Positions 1 through 9,130 of a stretch of 64,000 nucleotides of DNA are shown here, piece after piece. Source of the stretch: JADGNF01 sp963701765. Lineage in GTDB: Archaea > Thermoproteota > Bathyarchaeia > Bathyarchaeales > Bathycorpusculaceae. The stretch lies in assembly GCA_963701765.1 (NCBI GenBank), contig CAVPBD010000007.1, forward strand, positions 72,822-136,821. The letters are read 5' to 3'. The notes beneath the pieces are model-generated. The model was not told where the DNA came from. It saw nothing but the letters and a program-made list of their open reading frames with translations, and ran no database searches. Numbering within the stretch: position 1 is the first letter of the stretch; each line of letters begins with the position of its first letter. A program made the position numbers and the translations under genes.

Positions 1-110
1 GTTCGCTGATCTGAAGTTAAAGATGAAGCACCAGCACTCAATGTGAAGATTAATCCAAAGAAGAAAAGAATCGCTACTACGATGGCGCCCAATATAGTTG
101 AAATCTTCAT
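1..110 (-). CDS. 5' end of a secreted or membrane protein (partial)
   Basis: The minus strand opens with an ATG at 110 and runs off the left edge of the window, so only about 36 residues are visible. They form a classic signal peptide or N-terminal anchor: Met-Lys, then a long hydrophobic stretch (ILGAIVVAILFFFGLIFTLS), then a small-residue region. The rest of the protein is outside the window and no family can be assigned. It is divergent from the surface protein at 325, and the 214 bp between them must hold both promoters. Confidence 0.6.
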   Translation of the reverse strand, partial: MKISTILGAIVVAILFFFGLIFTLSAGASSLTSDQR

Positions 111-324
111 GGTACGCTTTTATGTACTTTCTGAATTTAACTTTACCTCTTAAAATTTTGACTGATTAACAGATGAACTCCTTTAATTTTGAATTCCAAG
201 TTATTTCATAAAATTATTATAAAAAATAATAACACATATTACTACAAGAGTACTAGGTTTAGTCGACTAAACTTGCTATCACTTATTGGCGCAAGTATAT
301 TGGTTGGAGGGGTAAAAAAGACAA

Positions 325-1587
325 ATGAACCGGTTCCTTCTATTCGTAGCTGCTATTTTCTTGATTACTATCGTCTTTGCCGCAATTTTAGTCCCTTTTA
401 ATTTAGCAGACGGCAATAAGGAACCTCCAGTTTATGTAGGCATCAGTTTTTGCGGCAATACTCCCGAAGAAGCCAAACTGCTCATAGATAAGATTTCCTC
501 ATACACCAACCTTTTTGTGCTACAATCTTTCCCAATAAGTCGAAATGAAACTGCCGTAAAAGAAATTTGCGATTATGCAGTAAAAAATGACTTATATATA
601 ATAGTTAATCTGGGAACCTACAACAAGACATATTGGCCTTGGCAATTCGAACTATTTTGCAATGGTTCTAACTTATGGGGAAATCATTTTCTAGGTGCAT
701 ACTATGATGATGAACCAGGAGGCATACAATTAGATTATAATTGGGATCAATACTTTACAGAAGAAATTCCCGAATATCTCAAGATGCTAAACGGGTCTGG
801 TTACTTGAATTATTTCGAGAAATCACCTCTTTATCAAGTTTACTTAAAATATATGGATTATAAAATAAATGGAACTAAACCTCAAAACTATGATTTAGAA
901 ACAGAAGCGTTCCTTTATTACTTTAATCATATCGATAACACACCATTAAAAAACTTAACCGCTGCGGGAGTAAAAACCTTCACTTCTGATTATGCTATGT
1001 ATTGGTACGATTATTTAGGTGGCTATGATGTAATGCTTACACAATTAGGCTGGAATAGTAGCTACATCCGAGACATTGATTTCATACGCGGTGCAGCCAA
1101 TTTACAAAATAAAGAATGGGGCGCCATTATTACTTGGAAATACACTGAAAAACCTTACTTGGACAGCGGAGTGGAACTTTATAATCAAATGCTTACAGCA
1201 TATCAAGCCGGAGCAAAATACATAATAATTTTTAACTATCCCCAAATAGATGATAATCCATATGGCACAATGACTGATGAGCACTTTTGGGCGATAGAAC
1301 AATTCTCAAATGATGTTATGACCACTTCAACCATCCGCACTTCTATAGACGTAAGAACAGCAGATGCTGTGCTAGTGTTACCTCATAATTATGGATGGGG
1401 TATGAGATATTTTGAAGATAAAATTTGGGGTTATTGGGAACCAGACGAAATATCCCCGCAAATTTGGAATATAACCTGTAGACTCTTACTACAATATCGC
1501 CTAAACCTAGATATCGTATATGATGATCCTGCATATCCAGTTACAGGCAAATACAAGTCTATTTATTACTGGAATCAAACTCTGTAA
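325..1587 (+). CDS. Secreted or membrane-anchored protein, possible glycosidase-like TIM barrel
   Basis: The protein has 420 residues. Residues 1-25 form a signal peptide or membrane anchor (LLFVAAIFLITIVFAAIL). The rest is an extracellular-looking domain rich in Tyr, Trp, Asp and Asn, with many N-x-S/T sequons as expected for an archaeal surface glycoprotein. Alternating hydrophobic beta-strand segments (VYVGISF, LFVLQSF, LYIIVNLG, FLGAYYDDEPGG, KYIIIFNYP) suggest a TIM-barrel hydrolase fold, and the YDDEP segment near residue 133 is a candidate acidic site. That reading is inference; I do not recognise the family. The ATG is preceded at about 11 nt by GGAGGGG, a strong ribosome binding site. 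Confidence 0.7.
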   Translation: MNRFLLFVAAIFLITIVFAAILVPFNLADGNKEPPVYVGISFCGNTPEEAKLLIDKISSYTNLFVLQSFPISRNETAVKEICDYAVKNDLYIIVNLGTYNKTYWPWQFELFCNGSNLWGNHFLGAYYDDEPGGIQLDYNWDQYFTEEIPEYLKMLNGSGYLNYFEKSPLYQVYLKYMDYKINGTKPQNYDLETEAFLYYFNHIDNTPLKNLTAAGVKTFTSDYAMYWYDYLGGYDVMLTQLGWNSSYIRDIDFIRGAANLQNKEWGAIITWKYTEKPYLDSGVELYNQMLTAYQAGAKYIIIFNYPQIDDNPYGTMTDEHFWAIEQFSNDVMTTSTIRTSIDVRTADAVLVLPHNYGWGMRYFEDKIWGYWEPDEISPQIWNITCRLLLQYRLNLDIVYDDPAYPVTGKYKSIYYWNQTL

Positions 1588-1691
1588 TTTCGTTAGGAAA
1601 AATATTTGCTAATTTCGGATTCATATTTTCTTTTCATAAGGTAGTTAAATAAAGTCAGCATTTTTAGATGCAATTACGTGGAGGAAATTCC

Positions 1692-1874
1692 TTGAATCAA
1701 AATATCGAATTTAAAGCTCGCGAAGGGTTAGAAGAAAAAATGTCTGTCGTCTTCTATTCAGAAATCAGGGAACTTTCGACAGAATTGCAAAAAATATTGA
1801 TAGATGACATGGTAACAGCGTTTGAAAATAGGTTAAACGTGTTAAACCGTGCAGTTGTTAAAAGCGAATTCTGA
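1692..1874 (+). CDS. Small conserved-looking hypothetical protein (60 aa)
   Basis: A short acidic alpha-helical protein (LNQNIEFKAREGLEEKMSVV...) with no cysteines and no membrane segment. I chose the TTG at 1692 because GGAGG lies 7 nt upstream (1680-1684). An ATG at 1668 would also be in frame but has no such site. The composition and the Shine-Dalgarno sequence support a real gene. It lies directly before a winged-helix regulator gene. The function is unknown. Confidence 0.5.
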   Translation: MNQNIEFKAREGLEEKMSVVFYSEIRELSTELQKILIDDMVTAFENRLNVLNRAVVKSEF

Positions 1875-1958
1875 GGCAGAACATCATGCAAAAAATGAAT
1901 TTAAGATACATAAATGCTATATATCAAATATCAAGAAACATGGAGCCAAGGATATCAT

Positions 1959-2252
1959 ATGAGGCGCAGTAAACTAGAGATGTACGTTGATATACTGAAA
2001 GTGCTGGCACAACGAGGCCCGCTAAAACTAACGCACATCATGTATAAAGCCAATGTCAACTGTAGTGTACTCAAAGAGTATCTTGATTTCCTCATAAAGC
2101 AAGGGCTTGTCGAAGAAAGAACTATGGGTAAAAGCCGCGTAGTTTTCGCAGTCACACAACGAGGTATTACTGTACTCAAGTACTTCAGAGAACTCAAACA
2201 AGTACTGCCTATAGTTGAAGAAGCAAGAAACCAAATTCAAGTTCCTTTCTAA
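1959..2252 (+). CDS. Winged-helix transcriptional regulator
   Basis: A 97-residue protein starting MRRSKLEMYVDILKVLA. It has the form of the small archaeal single-domain winged-helix regulators: helix 1 (EMYVDILKVLAQRG), a helix-turn-helix (KLTHIMYKANVNCSVLKEYLDFLIKQGLV), a wing (EERTMGKSRVVFAVTQRG) and a C-terminal dimerisation helix. I took the ATG at 1959 because GGAGCCAAGG precedes it; the frame also extends upstream to 1914. The target is not visible. It may act on itself or on the regulator/ParA operon 200 bp downstream. Confidence 0.75.
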   Translation: MRRSKLEMYVDILKVLAQRGPLKLTHIMYKANVNCSVLKEYLDFLIKQGLVEERTMGKSRVVFAVTQRGITVLKYFRELKQVLPIVEEARNQIQVPF

Positions 2253-2448
2253 GTTTCTTTTTCATTTTTCTGTACAATTATACCCACTAAAATTTTTTAC
2301 AAGCTAAATTTTGAAAATAAATTGAATGTTAAATTAATTCGGTTAAGTTAAAATTGTTTATCCGCAATAAGTACGCATGTTTCGTAATACTTAATAAACA
2401 CTATTAGTATAATTGTTCAACAAGTAGGCAGAATAGTGGAGATGCATA

Positions 2449-2832
2449 ATGAGCAAAGAACAGGTTATGGGTAAAAAACCCGTGCTAATCCTCGAGAAAA
2501 TCCGCGAAAATCTGGAGCGGTTAAATGAAAAAATGGAAGTAATGATAGAGCTCCAAAAGCATGATCGAAAAGATACTCCACACCCTCTCTCAGATAACAC
2601 GTTAGATGTAATGACTCTACTAAGCATGCCTGATCATCTTCGCAAAACAGCCATGACAGTCTGCCGCTCAGGAAGAGCAACGGCAGAAGAAATCGCTCAA
2701 CAAACCCTTAGAGCAAGAGCAGTAGAAAGTGCATATCTAAATCAACTAGTACTCATGGGTTACCTGAAAAAAGAGCGAAAAGGACGAAAAGCATACTTCT
2801 ATGCCGACAGAGAAACCGAGGTTGAAAAATAA
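2449..2832 (+). CDS. Winged-helix regulator with coiled-coil N-terminus
   Basis: A 127-residue protein. The N-terminal third (about residues 10-40, ILEKIRENLERLNEKMEVMIEL) is a predicted coiled coil. The C-terminal part (residues 50-120) is a winged-helix domain with a basic wing (KKERKGRKAYFYA). The stop codon (TAA, 2830-2832) is one base before the ATG of the ParA-type ATPase, so the two genes are almost certainly cotranscribed and translationally coupled. A DNA-binding partner next to a deviant-Walker ATPase recalls ParB-ParA style pairs, but this is not a ParB homologue by sequence. GTGGAG lies upstream of the start. Confidence 0.7.
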   Translation: MSKEQVMGKKPVLILEKIRENLERLNEKMEVMIELQKHDRKDTPHPLSDNTLDVMTLLSMPDHLRKTAMTVCRSGRATAEEIAQQTLRARAVESAYLNQLVLMGYLKKERKGRKAYFYADRETEVEK

Positions 2833-2833
2833 T

Positions 2834-3610
2834 ATGGGTAAAATAATTGCCGTACACTCATACAAAGGCGGAACCGGAAAAACACTCCTATCCACTAACT
2901 TAGCCGCCACATTCGCTAAACTAGGTAAAAAGGTCTGTCTTTTTGACCTAGATTTCAGAGCACCAAGCCTTTTCGCAATACTAAAAATAGACAAATCTGA
3001 ATGTTGGTTAAATGATTACCTCAACAACACTTGTGAAATACAAAAAGTTCTCATTGATTTCAGTAACCGAATTCCAGGAAAAGGCAAATTCTTTGTTGGC
3101 TTGGCAAATCCTTCTACCGAAGCCATCCGAGATATGTCCGCAAAAGACAGAAAATGGGAAATGCGTGCCCTAGGACGTTTGCTACACTTAAGAAATGCAC
3201 TCATAAATGATAAACAATTTGACTACATAGTTTTCGACACAAGTCCAGGCTTACAATATTCATCAATTAATGCAATAGTTGCTGCAGACCTTGTTGCAGT
3301 TGCTACTACAGGCGATCGATCTGATGTAAACGGTACTCAGCGCATGTTAAAAGAACTCTACAACTTATTCGAAAAGAAAACTGGGATCGTCATCAACAAA
3401 GTTCTTGACTACAATTCCAAAACCAAACAAGAAGAACTCTACAAAAGAATCAAGGAAATCTACCAAGTTCCGTTACTAGGTATGGTTCCTTGTTTCTGTG
3501 ATATTTTGCGCGCAGAAGGTAACTTCATTTTCGCCCAAGATAAACCAGACCATCCATTCTCGACGCTACTCACCGATATGGCTAAGAAAATCGATGCTAA
3601 TGAGCTCTAA
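2834..3610 (+). CDS. ParA/MinD-superfamily P-loop ATPase
   Basis: A 258-residue protein starting MGKIIAVHSYKGGTGKT. This is the deviant Walker A motif of ParA/MinD/Mrp ATPases with the signature lysine at about residue 11 and the P-loop lysine at 16. A switch region with FDLDFRAPS (about 48-56) and a Walker B-like FDTSPG (about 137-142) follow. The family drives partitioning or positioning, or regulates assembly, through ATP-dependent dimerisation on DNA or membrane. No MinD-type C-terminal amphipathic helix is obvious, so the site of action is uncertain. The start was chosen at ATG 2834, one base after the stop of the winged-helix gene; the frame extends upstream inside that gene. Confidence 0.85.
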   Translation: MGKIIAVHSYKGGTGKTLLSTNLAATFAKLGKKVCLFDLDFRAPSLFAILKIDKSECWLNDYLNNTCEIQKVLIDFSNRIPGKGKFFVGLANPSTEAIRDMSAKDRKWEMRALGRLLHLRNALINDKQFDYIVFDTSPGLQYSSINAIVAADLVAVATTGDRSDVNGTQRMLKELYNLFEKKTGIVINKVLDYNSKTKQEELYKRIKEIYQVPLLGMVPCFCDILRAEGNFIFAQDKPDHPFSTLLTDMAKKIDANEL

Positions 3611-3663
3611 TCAACCCAAACATCTTTTTTATTACTCCCAATAATAAACTATGCAAAATATTT

Positions 3664-3684
3664 TTGTATACAAAAGCATCAACA
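3664..3684 (+). repeat. Dispersed repeat copy 1 (core GTATACAAAAGCATC)
   Basis: The 21-nt site carries the palindrome TTGTATACAA followed by AAGCATCAACA. It is identical to the copies at 4436 and 12788, and identity with copy 2 continues for three more bases (GAA). It lies about 60 bp upstream of the mobA start and reads toward it. Confidence 0.8.
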
Positions 3685-3741
3685 GAAACATACCAAAAAG
3701 CCTTAATCAATCTTAAAAGCAATGTTAGCCAAGGACTCTAT

Positions 3742-4380
3742 ATGAATCGCACGGCAATAATATTAGCTGGCGGATTTTCTAGCCGATTTGGCCAAGACAA
3801 AAGCCTTCTTGAACTCAAGGGTAAACCACTTATCAAGCACGCAGTGGATGGTATAAAGAAAATTGTTGATGAAATCATAATAGTGACCAATGAACAAAAT
3901 CGAGCCGACAATTACGCCCCTCTTGTTGGTTCGAATGTGAAATTTGCATTGGATATTGAAAACTCCAAAGGACCACTTGTCGGTGCTCTAACGGGCTTAG
4001 AACAAGCAACTGGATCATATGCGTTAATCATACCTTCCGATATGCCGTTTGTTTCATCTGAAGTCGTAGAATTACTTTTTGATTTATGCTTAGGTAAATC
4101 CGCAGTTATTCCTCGATGGCCTAATACTGAAGTCGAGCCATTGCATGCTGTATATCACACCCAAACAGCCCTGAAAGCAGCCAAAACAGCGGTTAACGCG
4201 GGTAAACTAAAGATGGTTGATATGCTAGACCATATGCAAGGAGTACGTTATCTATCCACTTTAGTAGTTCAAGAGTTAGATCCAGAATTCAAAACATTCT
4301 TCAACATAAACACGCCAATAGATCTTAAAAAAGCTGAAACATTAATTAAACCAAAGCCTCACAAAATAAAACCAAATTAA
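3742..4380 (+). CDS. mobA: Molybdenum cofactor guanylyltransferase MobA
   Basis: A 212-residue nucleotidyltransferase that attaches GMP to molybdopterin to form the guanine dinucleotide cofactor. The N-terminal nucleotide-binding signature is intact (AIILAGGFSSRFGQDKSLL, residues 5-23), and a metal-binding PSDMPF motif lies near residue 97. Length and motifs match MobA; the related CTP- or GTP-transferring MobA-like enzymes are the main alternative. I chose ATG 3742 (MNRTAII). The frame continues upstream to a TTG inside the repeat at 3664, but that stretch does not resemble the family N-terminus. No molybdoenzyme is visible nearby. Confidence 0.85.
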   Translation: MNRTAIILAGGFSSRFGQDKSLLELKGKPLIKHAVDGIKKIVDEIIIVTNEQNRADNYAPLVGSNVKFALDIENSKGPLVGALTGLEQATGSYALIIPSDMPFVSSEVVELLFDLCLGKSAVIPRWPNTEVEPLHAVYHTQTALKAAKTAVNAGKLKMVDMLDHMQGVRYLSTLVVQELDPEFKTFFNINTPIDLKKAETLIKPKPHKIKPN

Positions 4381-4435
4381 CTCTCTTCGAAGTCCCCTTT
4401 TTACGGGGTCAGCTATAAATTTCTAATTTGTTTTC

Positions 4436-4456
4436 TTGTATACAAAAGCATCAACA
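4436..4456 (+). repeat. Dispersed repeat copy 2
   Basis: Identical over 21 nt to copy 1 (3664) and to the reverse complement of copy 6 (12788). It forms the left boundary of the noncoding segment whose right boundary is the inverted copy at 5148. Confidence 0.8.
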
Positions 4457-5147
4457 GAACTCTCTTTTAGACTTCTTATAATCCTTGTTCTTTCCTTTTT
4501 TATGTGAAATTTGAGGGAATTTAACGAATTGCGTCGAACCTTATATAATCATGAAAACTTCATCTTCTAAAGTTACTTCTATCTTGATAAAAGATTAATT
4601 TTTATGAGCCAATTTCATTTAATGGCTAATATTTCTTCTAAAACGACTGTATGAGAAAAAAATGTTATTAAAATCTGTTTTTTAGTCTTGAAAATTCGAT
4701 TTTCTTACATGAAAACTCACTTTACAAAAGTATTATAAATCTAGAATTAAATTTTTGAGTTAACCTTTAATTCTGAAAACTTTCTTCCAAATATTTTCAA
4801 AAAAAATTTTGTCAATTTGTTAAAAGTAATCCTTTTTGATATTTTCAATTATCCGAAAATATATCGAATGGTCACAATTTACAATATAGCGTTAAAATGT
4901 AGGTTATTTAAGACCTAAAATGTTAATATAGAGCTCAATTTTCATGCTATTTTAAATTTTTAGGCTTTACGAATAACGAAAACCGCGGAGAATAGCTTAA
5001 GTTTTTTAAACAAAATTGATCGAAAATTTTTCTATACAAAGTATAAACTTTTATTCAGTTTATTAGCGACAAATAGAAATGATTAATTCATTACGATCCT
5101 CTGTTAGCTTGTATGAGCTGAAAGATAATATGAATTGTGATTTGGGC

Positions 5148-5163
5148 GATGCTTTTGTATACA
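5148..5163 (-). repeat. Dispersed repeat copy 3 (inverted)
   Basis: The reverse complement reads TGTATACAAAAGCATC, then GCC instead of AAC. It shares the GCC variant with copy 4 at 9114. It lies about 100 bp upstream of the nuclease-like gene. Confidence 0.75.
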
Positions 5164-5265
5164 GGATTCATATGGTTAACAGATTTTATATTATAGGTTC
5201 TTGTCCATTGCTGAACAGACGTTAAAGATTAGATACAATTCTGGAATAGATGGTGAAAAATCAAT

Positions 5266-5961
5266 TTGTTGGTTGAAAAAAATCTGATAACTTCAATAAT
5301 TAAATTAACTAACCAAAGAAAAGTGTCGATACAATCTGTTAGTCAAGATTCAAAAATTCCATCCGTTATTACTTCGCAAATGCTTAAAAAACTTCAAAAT
5401 CAGGAGTTAATTGAAATAAATGACGAGTTTATCGAAGCAGACACTCAAATGAGATTAAGCTTGGCTATCAAGGCTATAGAATTAGGCGCAGATGTTGAAA
5501 ACATCAGCAATTTTTTAGCATGGCAAGAATTTGAAGAAATGGCAGCTATTGCTTTAAATAAAAATGGGTATGTTACTAAGAAAAATGTTCGCTTTAAGCA
5601 AAATGGTAAACGTTGGGAAATAGACGTAGTAGGATGCAAGAAAATAACAGTTATTTGTATCGATTGTAAGCATTGGCATCACAGCATACATCATTCTACA
5701 ATAAAAAAGATGGTTTGTTCACAAATTGAGCGTGTAACTGCTTTTGCAGAGTCATTGCCTAACCCAACAATTGATATTGAATGCGTCAAGTGGCGAAACG
5801 CAAAGTTTGTACCGGTCATCCTCTCTCTTATTCCAGGACCCTCCAAATTTGTCGACAGCGTCCCTATTGTTTCTGTCTTTCAGCTTCAAGATTTTCTTAA
5901 TCAATTACCTGCCCATATTGGATCACTAAAGCATCTTAGTAGGACATTTAGCCATTTATGA
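5266..5961 (+). CDS. Restriction endonuclease-like (PD-(D/E)XK) protein with N-terminal winged helix
   Basis: A 231-residue protein. Residues 1-60 look like a helix-turn-helix/winged-helix module (NQRKVSIQSVSQDSKIPSVITSQMLKKLQNQELI). Residues 80-200 carry a Mrr/Hjc-like nuclease core: a helix with a conserved acid (WQEFEEMAAIALNKNGY), then WEIDVVG and CIDCKHW (about 117-136), which matches the D-x(n)-(D/E)-x-K active site. It probably cleaves DNA in defence or repair; the substrate is unknown. The start is TTG (5266 or 5269) behind a weak ribosome site. It converges on the transporter pseudogene and overlaps its 3' end by 14 bp. No methylase is visible nearby. Confidence 0.65.
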   Translation: MLVEKNLITSIIKLTNQRKVSIQSVSQDSKIPSVITSQMLKKLQNQELIEINDEFIEADTQMRLSLAIKAIELGADVENISNFLAWQEFEEMAAIALNKNGYVTKKNVRFKQNGKRWEIDVVGCKKITVICIDCKHWHHSIHHSTIKKMVCSQIERVTAFAESLPNPTIDIECVKWRNAKFVPVILSLIPGPSKFVDSVPIVSVFQLQDFLNQLPAHIGSLKHLSRTFSHL

Positions 5962-7857
5962 CATAATTTCTAGCCATAGACTTCTTAGAAAATTTGATTG
6001 CCGGATATAGACTTATAAGAAAAATACCCGCCAAAGCTACAAATAACCAACTTGATATTATTAAAATCGTTAATGTTGATATAACGGGTTTACTTGTAAG
6101 TATTAAAATTGTAATTATGGTTCCTATTGATGTTCCTACTGCGAAACTTGAAAGTAGAACTGTCAAGCTTTGAACCGCTAAGATAGACACAATTGCACGT
6201 GGCTTTCCTCCAGTAGCGCGTAGGATGCCGAACTCTTGATGTTGTTCATCAATAGCTATCAATAAATAATTTATCAAGCATATTGCAGCTGCAGCTAATG
6301 CAAAAGTGGGCAAAAACATAATCACTGACCAAAGTGAACCAAGAAAATCTACGTTTTCATCTAATACTTGATTTAATCCCACTGCAATTAAGTCAGAATC
6401 CATGTTTGCTAAGGTTTTTTGAACCTGATATAGAGTATCTGAATAATTAGCGGATGAATCTACACTGATAAAAATTACGTTGGGGTTTGAGAGGCCCGTA
6501 ATGCCTTTGAGCAAATTAAGAGGCACATATGTAACATTACCATTATTAATTGGATCTAAGCAGATGCCTGTGATTGTAAATGTAGTATTTTGTATTCGAA
6601 CTCCTTCACGAAGTGGATCCCCTATTATAGTTTGTTTTCCTCTGCCCAGGAAGATTTCAAAAGATTTGTAGATGGATTGTGCTATGGAATCTCCGACTAT
6701 TGCCTCTAGATTTGAAGTCTGTGTTTAGAAATTGCCCTGTTGTAAATGGTACACTTATGATATTTTCGACGTCAATACCTATTATAAGAGAATCGCTTTG
6801 ACGACTATCTCCTATGGGAAGTGTAGTCATAGTATCAGGATCAAACGTATACCCGCTTATCTCCTGGATTGTGCCACTCCAAACTAATCTTGAGTTAACA
6901 GATGCAACACCTTGCGTCTGATTCAATCTGTGAATTACATCATTTGAAATTTCAAATTTAATATCAGAATAATTAAATGCAGCGTTTGCTTTAGCTCCAG
7001 AAAACGTTTGTAGAAGTTGCTAAGTATTGAATTGCCATTTCGTTGCTTGCTACTAAAATAACATTTTCACCTATTGCGTTCTTAATCCAGGATGTCGATG
7101 TATCATTAGCAATTATACTTCCTGCAATTGACACTGTCAATAACATAAAGACAGCTGAAAGAAAAACTACAATACGCACTGTAGCTGTTTTTCGGCGAAA
7201 CAAACTTCTTGAAGCAATTCTAATAATTAATCCTCTTTTTGATAAAGGCTTAAATTGACTTCCTTTGCCTAGTCCAAAGTACTGTACCGAAGAAAGAGCT
7301 TTAATTGGAGACATCCGAGCAGCATCAAAAATCGGTTTGGCGCCAAAAATAAGCGCAAATGCAAAGAAAGTAATAAACACTAATAGAACAAACCAAAGAT
7401 TTGGTGCTTTATTATAAGCTTGAAATACGCTCATATTAATAGCAGCGTAGTCCGATGCTAATCCTAGTACAACACCTAATATGCAACTGACGAAAGTAAT
7501 TCCCAAAAGTTCAGTAAGAAAATATCCAAAAACTAAACTATTAGGGCATCCTGTTGCTTTCATCAAACCAAAATCTTTCATACGCTGTGCCATCATCAAA
7601 AATACGATAAATGAAACTATTATTGCCCCTATCACAAAAATTAAACCTCCCACAAAAAGCAAGAATTGAGAAAAAACATTAGAAATTCCTGTTGTTAGGG
7701 TTTCTTTAGCAACTGAAGAAATTCCAAAGCCTACTTGATCACTAAAAAGCAAGAGAAAAAGCGTTGCTGCAACGCAAGTGGTAAGACTTGCTATTGTGAG
7801 ACCTGTTTGTAATCTTCTTCTTAGGAGATCATTGATTGGGAAAGCGGTTTCACTCAT
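5948..7857 (-). pseudogene. ABC exporter permease (FtsX/MacB type), broken by two frameshifts
   Basis: Read together, three consecutive open pieces (7857-6991, 6926-6657, 6526-5948) give one FtsX/MacB-type permease of about 635 residues: an N-terminal membrane segment, three further helices around the RMKDFGLMKATG motif, a large extracytoplasmic domain, and a C-terminal three-helix block with EFGILRATGG. The first break lies near 6990 (a T-run, GTTTTC; translation continues as FSGAKANAAF in the next frame) and the second near 6700 (continuing as EAIVGDSIAQS). No sequence is missing at either break, so these are small indels. The upstream ATPase is also broken. The unit is either a recent pseudogene or a victim of sequencing error. 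The substrate is unknown. Confidence 0.75.
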
Positions 7858-8547
7858 TCGAACTCGCCAATTTTCCTTCTTCTAAGTAGAATTTTAAATC
7901 AGCTAAGGGCATAATTTCTGAATCATGAGTCGAAACTATGATGGTCTTTCCTTCATTTTTCAATTCCTGAGAATTTGAATTATTTTTAAGCCATTTTTTG
8001 TATCCAAATTCCCGGTAGGTTCATCAGCAAGCAACAATGGTGGATTATTAGCCAATGCTCGAGCAAAAGCTACCCTTTGTTGCTCTCCTCCACTGAGCTG
8101 AGCAGGAAAATGATTGGTTCGTTGCTCTAAGCCTAATTTCTGAACTAGCTCTGAAACTCTTTTTTGAATTTCCTCCGAGGGGGTTCTTTTCCATTCCATG
8201 GGGAATGCTATGTTTTCCGCTACTGTTAATGTCGAAATTAAATTGTAAGATTGAAAAACGAAACCTACCTGATTACAGCGGTAATCTGCTAAAACATCTT
8301 CATTTTGCTCGGTGAGTTCTTGCTGAAAAACGCTGATTTTTCCGCTCGTAGGTTTGTCGATGCAGCTGATCAGGTTAAGTAAAGTTGTTTTTCCAGCTCC
8401 AGATGGGCCATAGATAGCTACGAATTGGCCTTTTTGAACAGTTAAATTTATTCTTTTAAGCACGTCAACAGTTAAATCTTCGATTTTGTAGGCTTTGCAT
8501 AATTCGTTTGTAATAATTACTGGCTCAGATTCAGGTTCAGTAAGCAT
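7850..8547 (-). pseudogene. ABC transporter ATPase (LolD/MacB type), one frameshift near the C-terminus
   Basis: The first 195 residues contain Walker A (GPSGAGKTT), the Q-loop (FQSYNL), the signature LSGGEQQR and Walker B (LLLADEPTG). The frame then ends in a stop after IIQILRN. In the next frame translation continues directly as KNEGKTIIVSTHD, which supplies the missing H-loop histidine, and ends at 7850, overlapping the permease ATG by eight bases. Restoring one T (AATTG to AATTTG) joins the two parts, so this is a one-base loss in a T-run. It belongs to the LolCDE/MacB-like family and pairs with the permease just downstream. Confidence 0.8.
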
Positions 8548-8607
8548 AATTGAACAATGATCAAATGAGTATAATATGCATTGAGGTACAATCCCTTACG
8601 ATGTATT

Positions 8608-9087
8608 TTAGTAACTTTTTTCTATGCTAAAATTTCCCCTATCTCGTTTGAGGATACGAACTTTGTCGGGCAACTTATTTTTTTCCCAATCAGTCCATTC
8701 GATTTCTTTAAAAGTCCATTTTTTACCTAAGTGTGCTGCAACAATTGCATGCTTGTATTCTTTTTCAGCAGGAACTAACTCGTTAAGAAATCTGAAAAGT
8801 TTGTCGATCTGTTGTTTTGGAAAATAGGCATAATAAGTAGCATTTTTCACTTCAAAAGCATAAACGTGAGGCCCTTTTCGGGACATGATGTCCGGCAGAG
8901 GATTTAGGCTGGGGTTACTTACAGGAATACGTACCGCATTATACCCATTTTTTTGAAGTAACTTGACTAGTACGTTCTCGCTGTAAAATCCTCTTTTACG
9001 CCATCTACGTAGCGCAATCTTATCAATTTCTTTCAAATTGATTCCTAACACTGTTTTAAGTGCCTTTGATAAAAAACTATTGCACAT
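8608..9087 (-). CDS. Holliday-junction resolvase (Hjc-like)
   Basis: A 159-residue basic protein with the archaeal Hjc layout: RRWRKRGFYSENVLVKLL (catalytic Glu about 37), ...NGYNAVRIPVSNPS, PLPDIMSR (Asp about 66), and YAFEVKN (Glu 79, Lys 81), then a helix with a QIDKLFRFL segment. Hjc resolves four-way DNA junctions by paired nicks. It has about 25 extra residues at the N-terminus compared with typical Hjc, so translation may start later. Repeat copy 4 lies 27 bp upstream of its start. It could serve the chromosome or a mobile element; its position in the repeat-rich zone makes the second possibility worth keeping. Confidence 0.75.
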   Translation of the reverse strand: MCNSFLSKALKTVLGINLKEIDKIALRRWRKRGFYSENVLVKLLQKNGYNAVRIPVSNPSLNPLPDIMSRKGPHVYAFEVKNATYYAYFPKQQIDKLFRFLNELVPAEKEYKHAIVAAHLGKKWTFKEIEWTDWEKNKLPDKVRILKRDRGNFSIEKSY

Positions 9088-9113
9088 TGAAACGGAAAAA
9101 ACTATTCTTCGGC

Positions 9114-9129
9114 GATGCTTCTGTATACA
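9114..9129 (-). repeat. Dispersed repeat copy 4 (inverted, one mismatch)
   Basis: The reverse complement reads TGTATACAGAAGCATC, with one substitution from the core. It is followed by GCC, as in copy 3. It lies immediately upstream of the Hjc-like gene. Confidence 0.7.
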
Positions 9130-9130
9130 T

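Larger units (their letters stand above)
4381..5265. other. Gene-poor AT-rich segment between mobA and a nuclease-like gene
   Basis: I see no convincing open frame on either strand in these 885 bases. The segment holds two repeat copies in inverted orientation (4436-4456 and 5148-5163) that bound about 730 bp. Inside are a box (4534-4552, TCGAACCTTATATAATCAT) shared with the 12.7 kb region, which contains a TATA-like element, and a small hairpin TAGGT/ACCTA at 4901-4918. A CCCC/GGGG stem at about 4395-4410 just after mobA could form a weak hairpin. Confidence 0.55.

Noticed and set aside
5948..8547. Programmed frameshifting in the ABC exporter genes
   Set aside because: Three breaks occur in two genes without a common slippery sequence, so small indels or decay are simpler.
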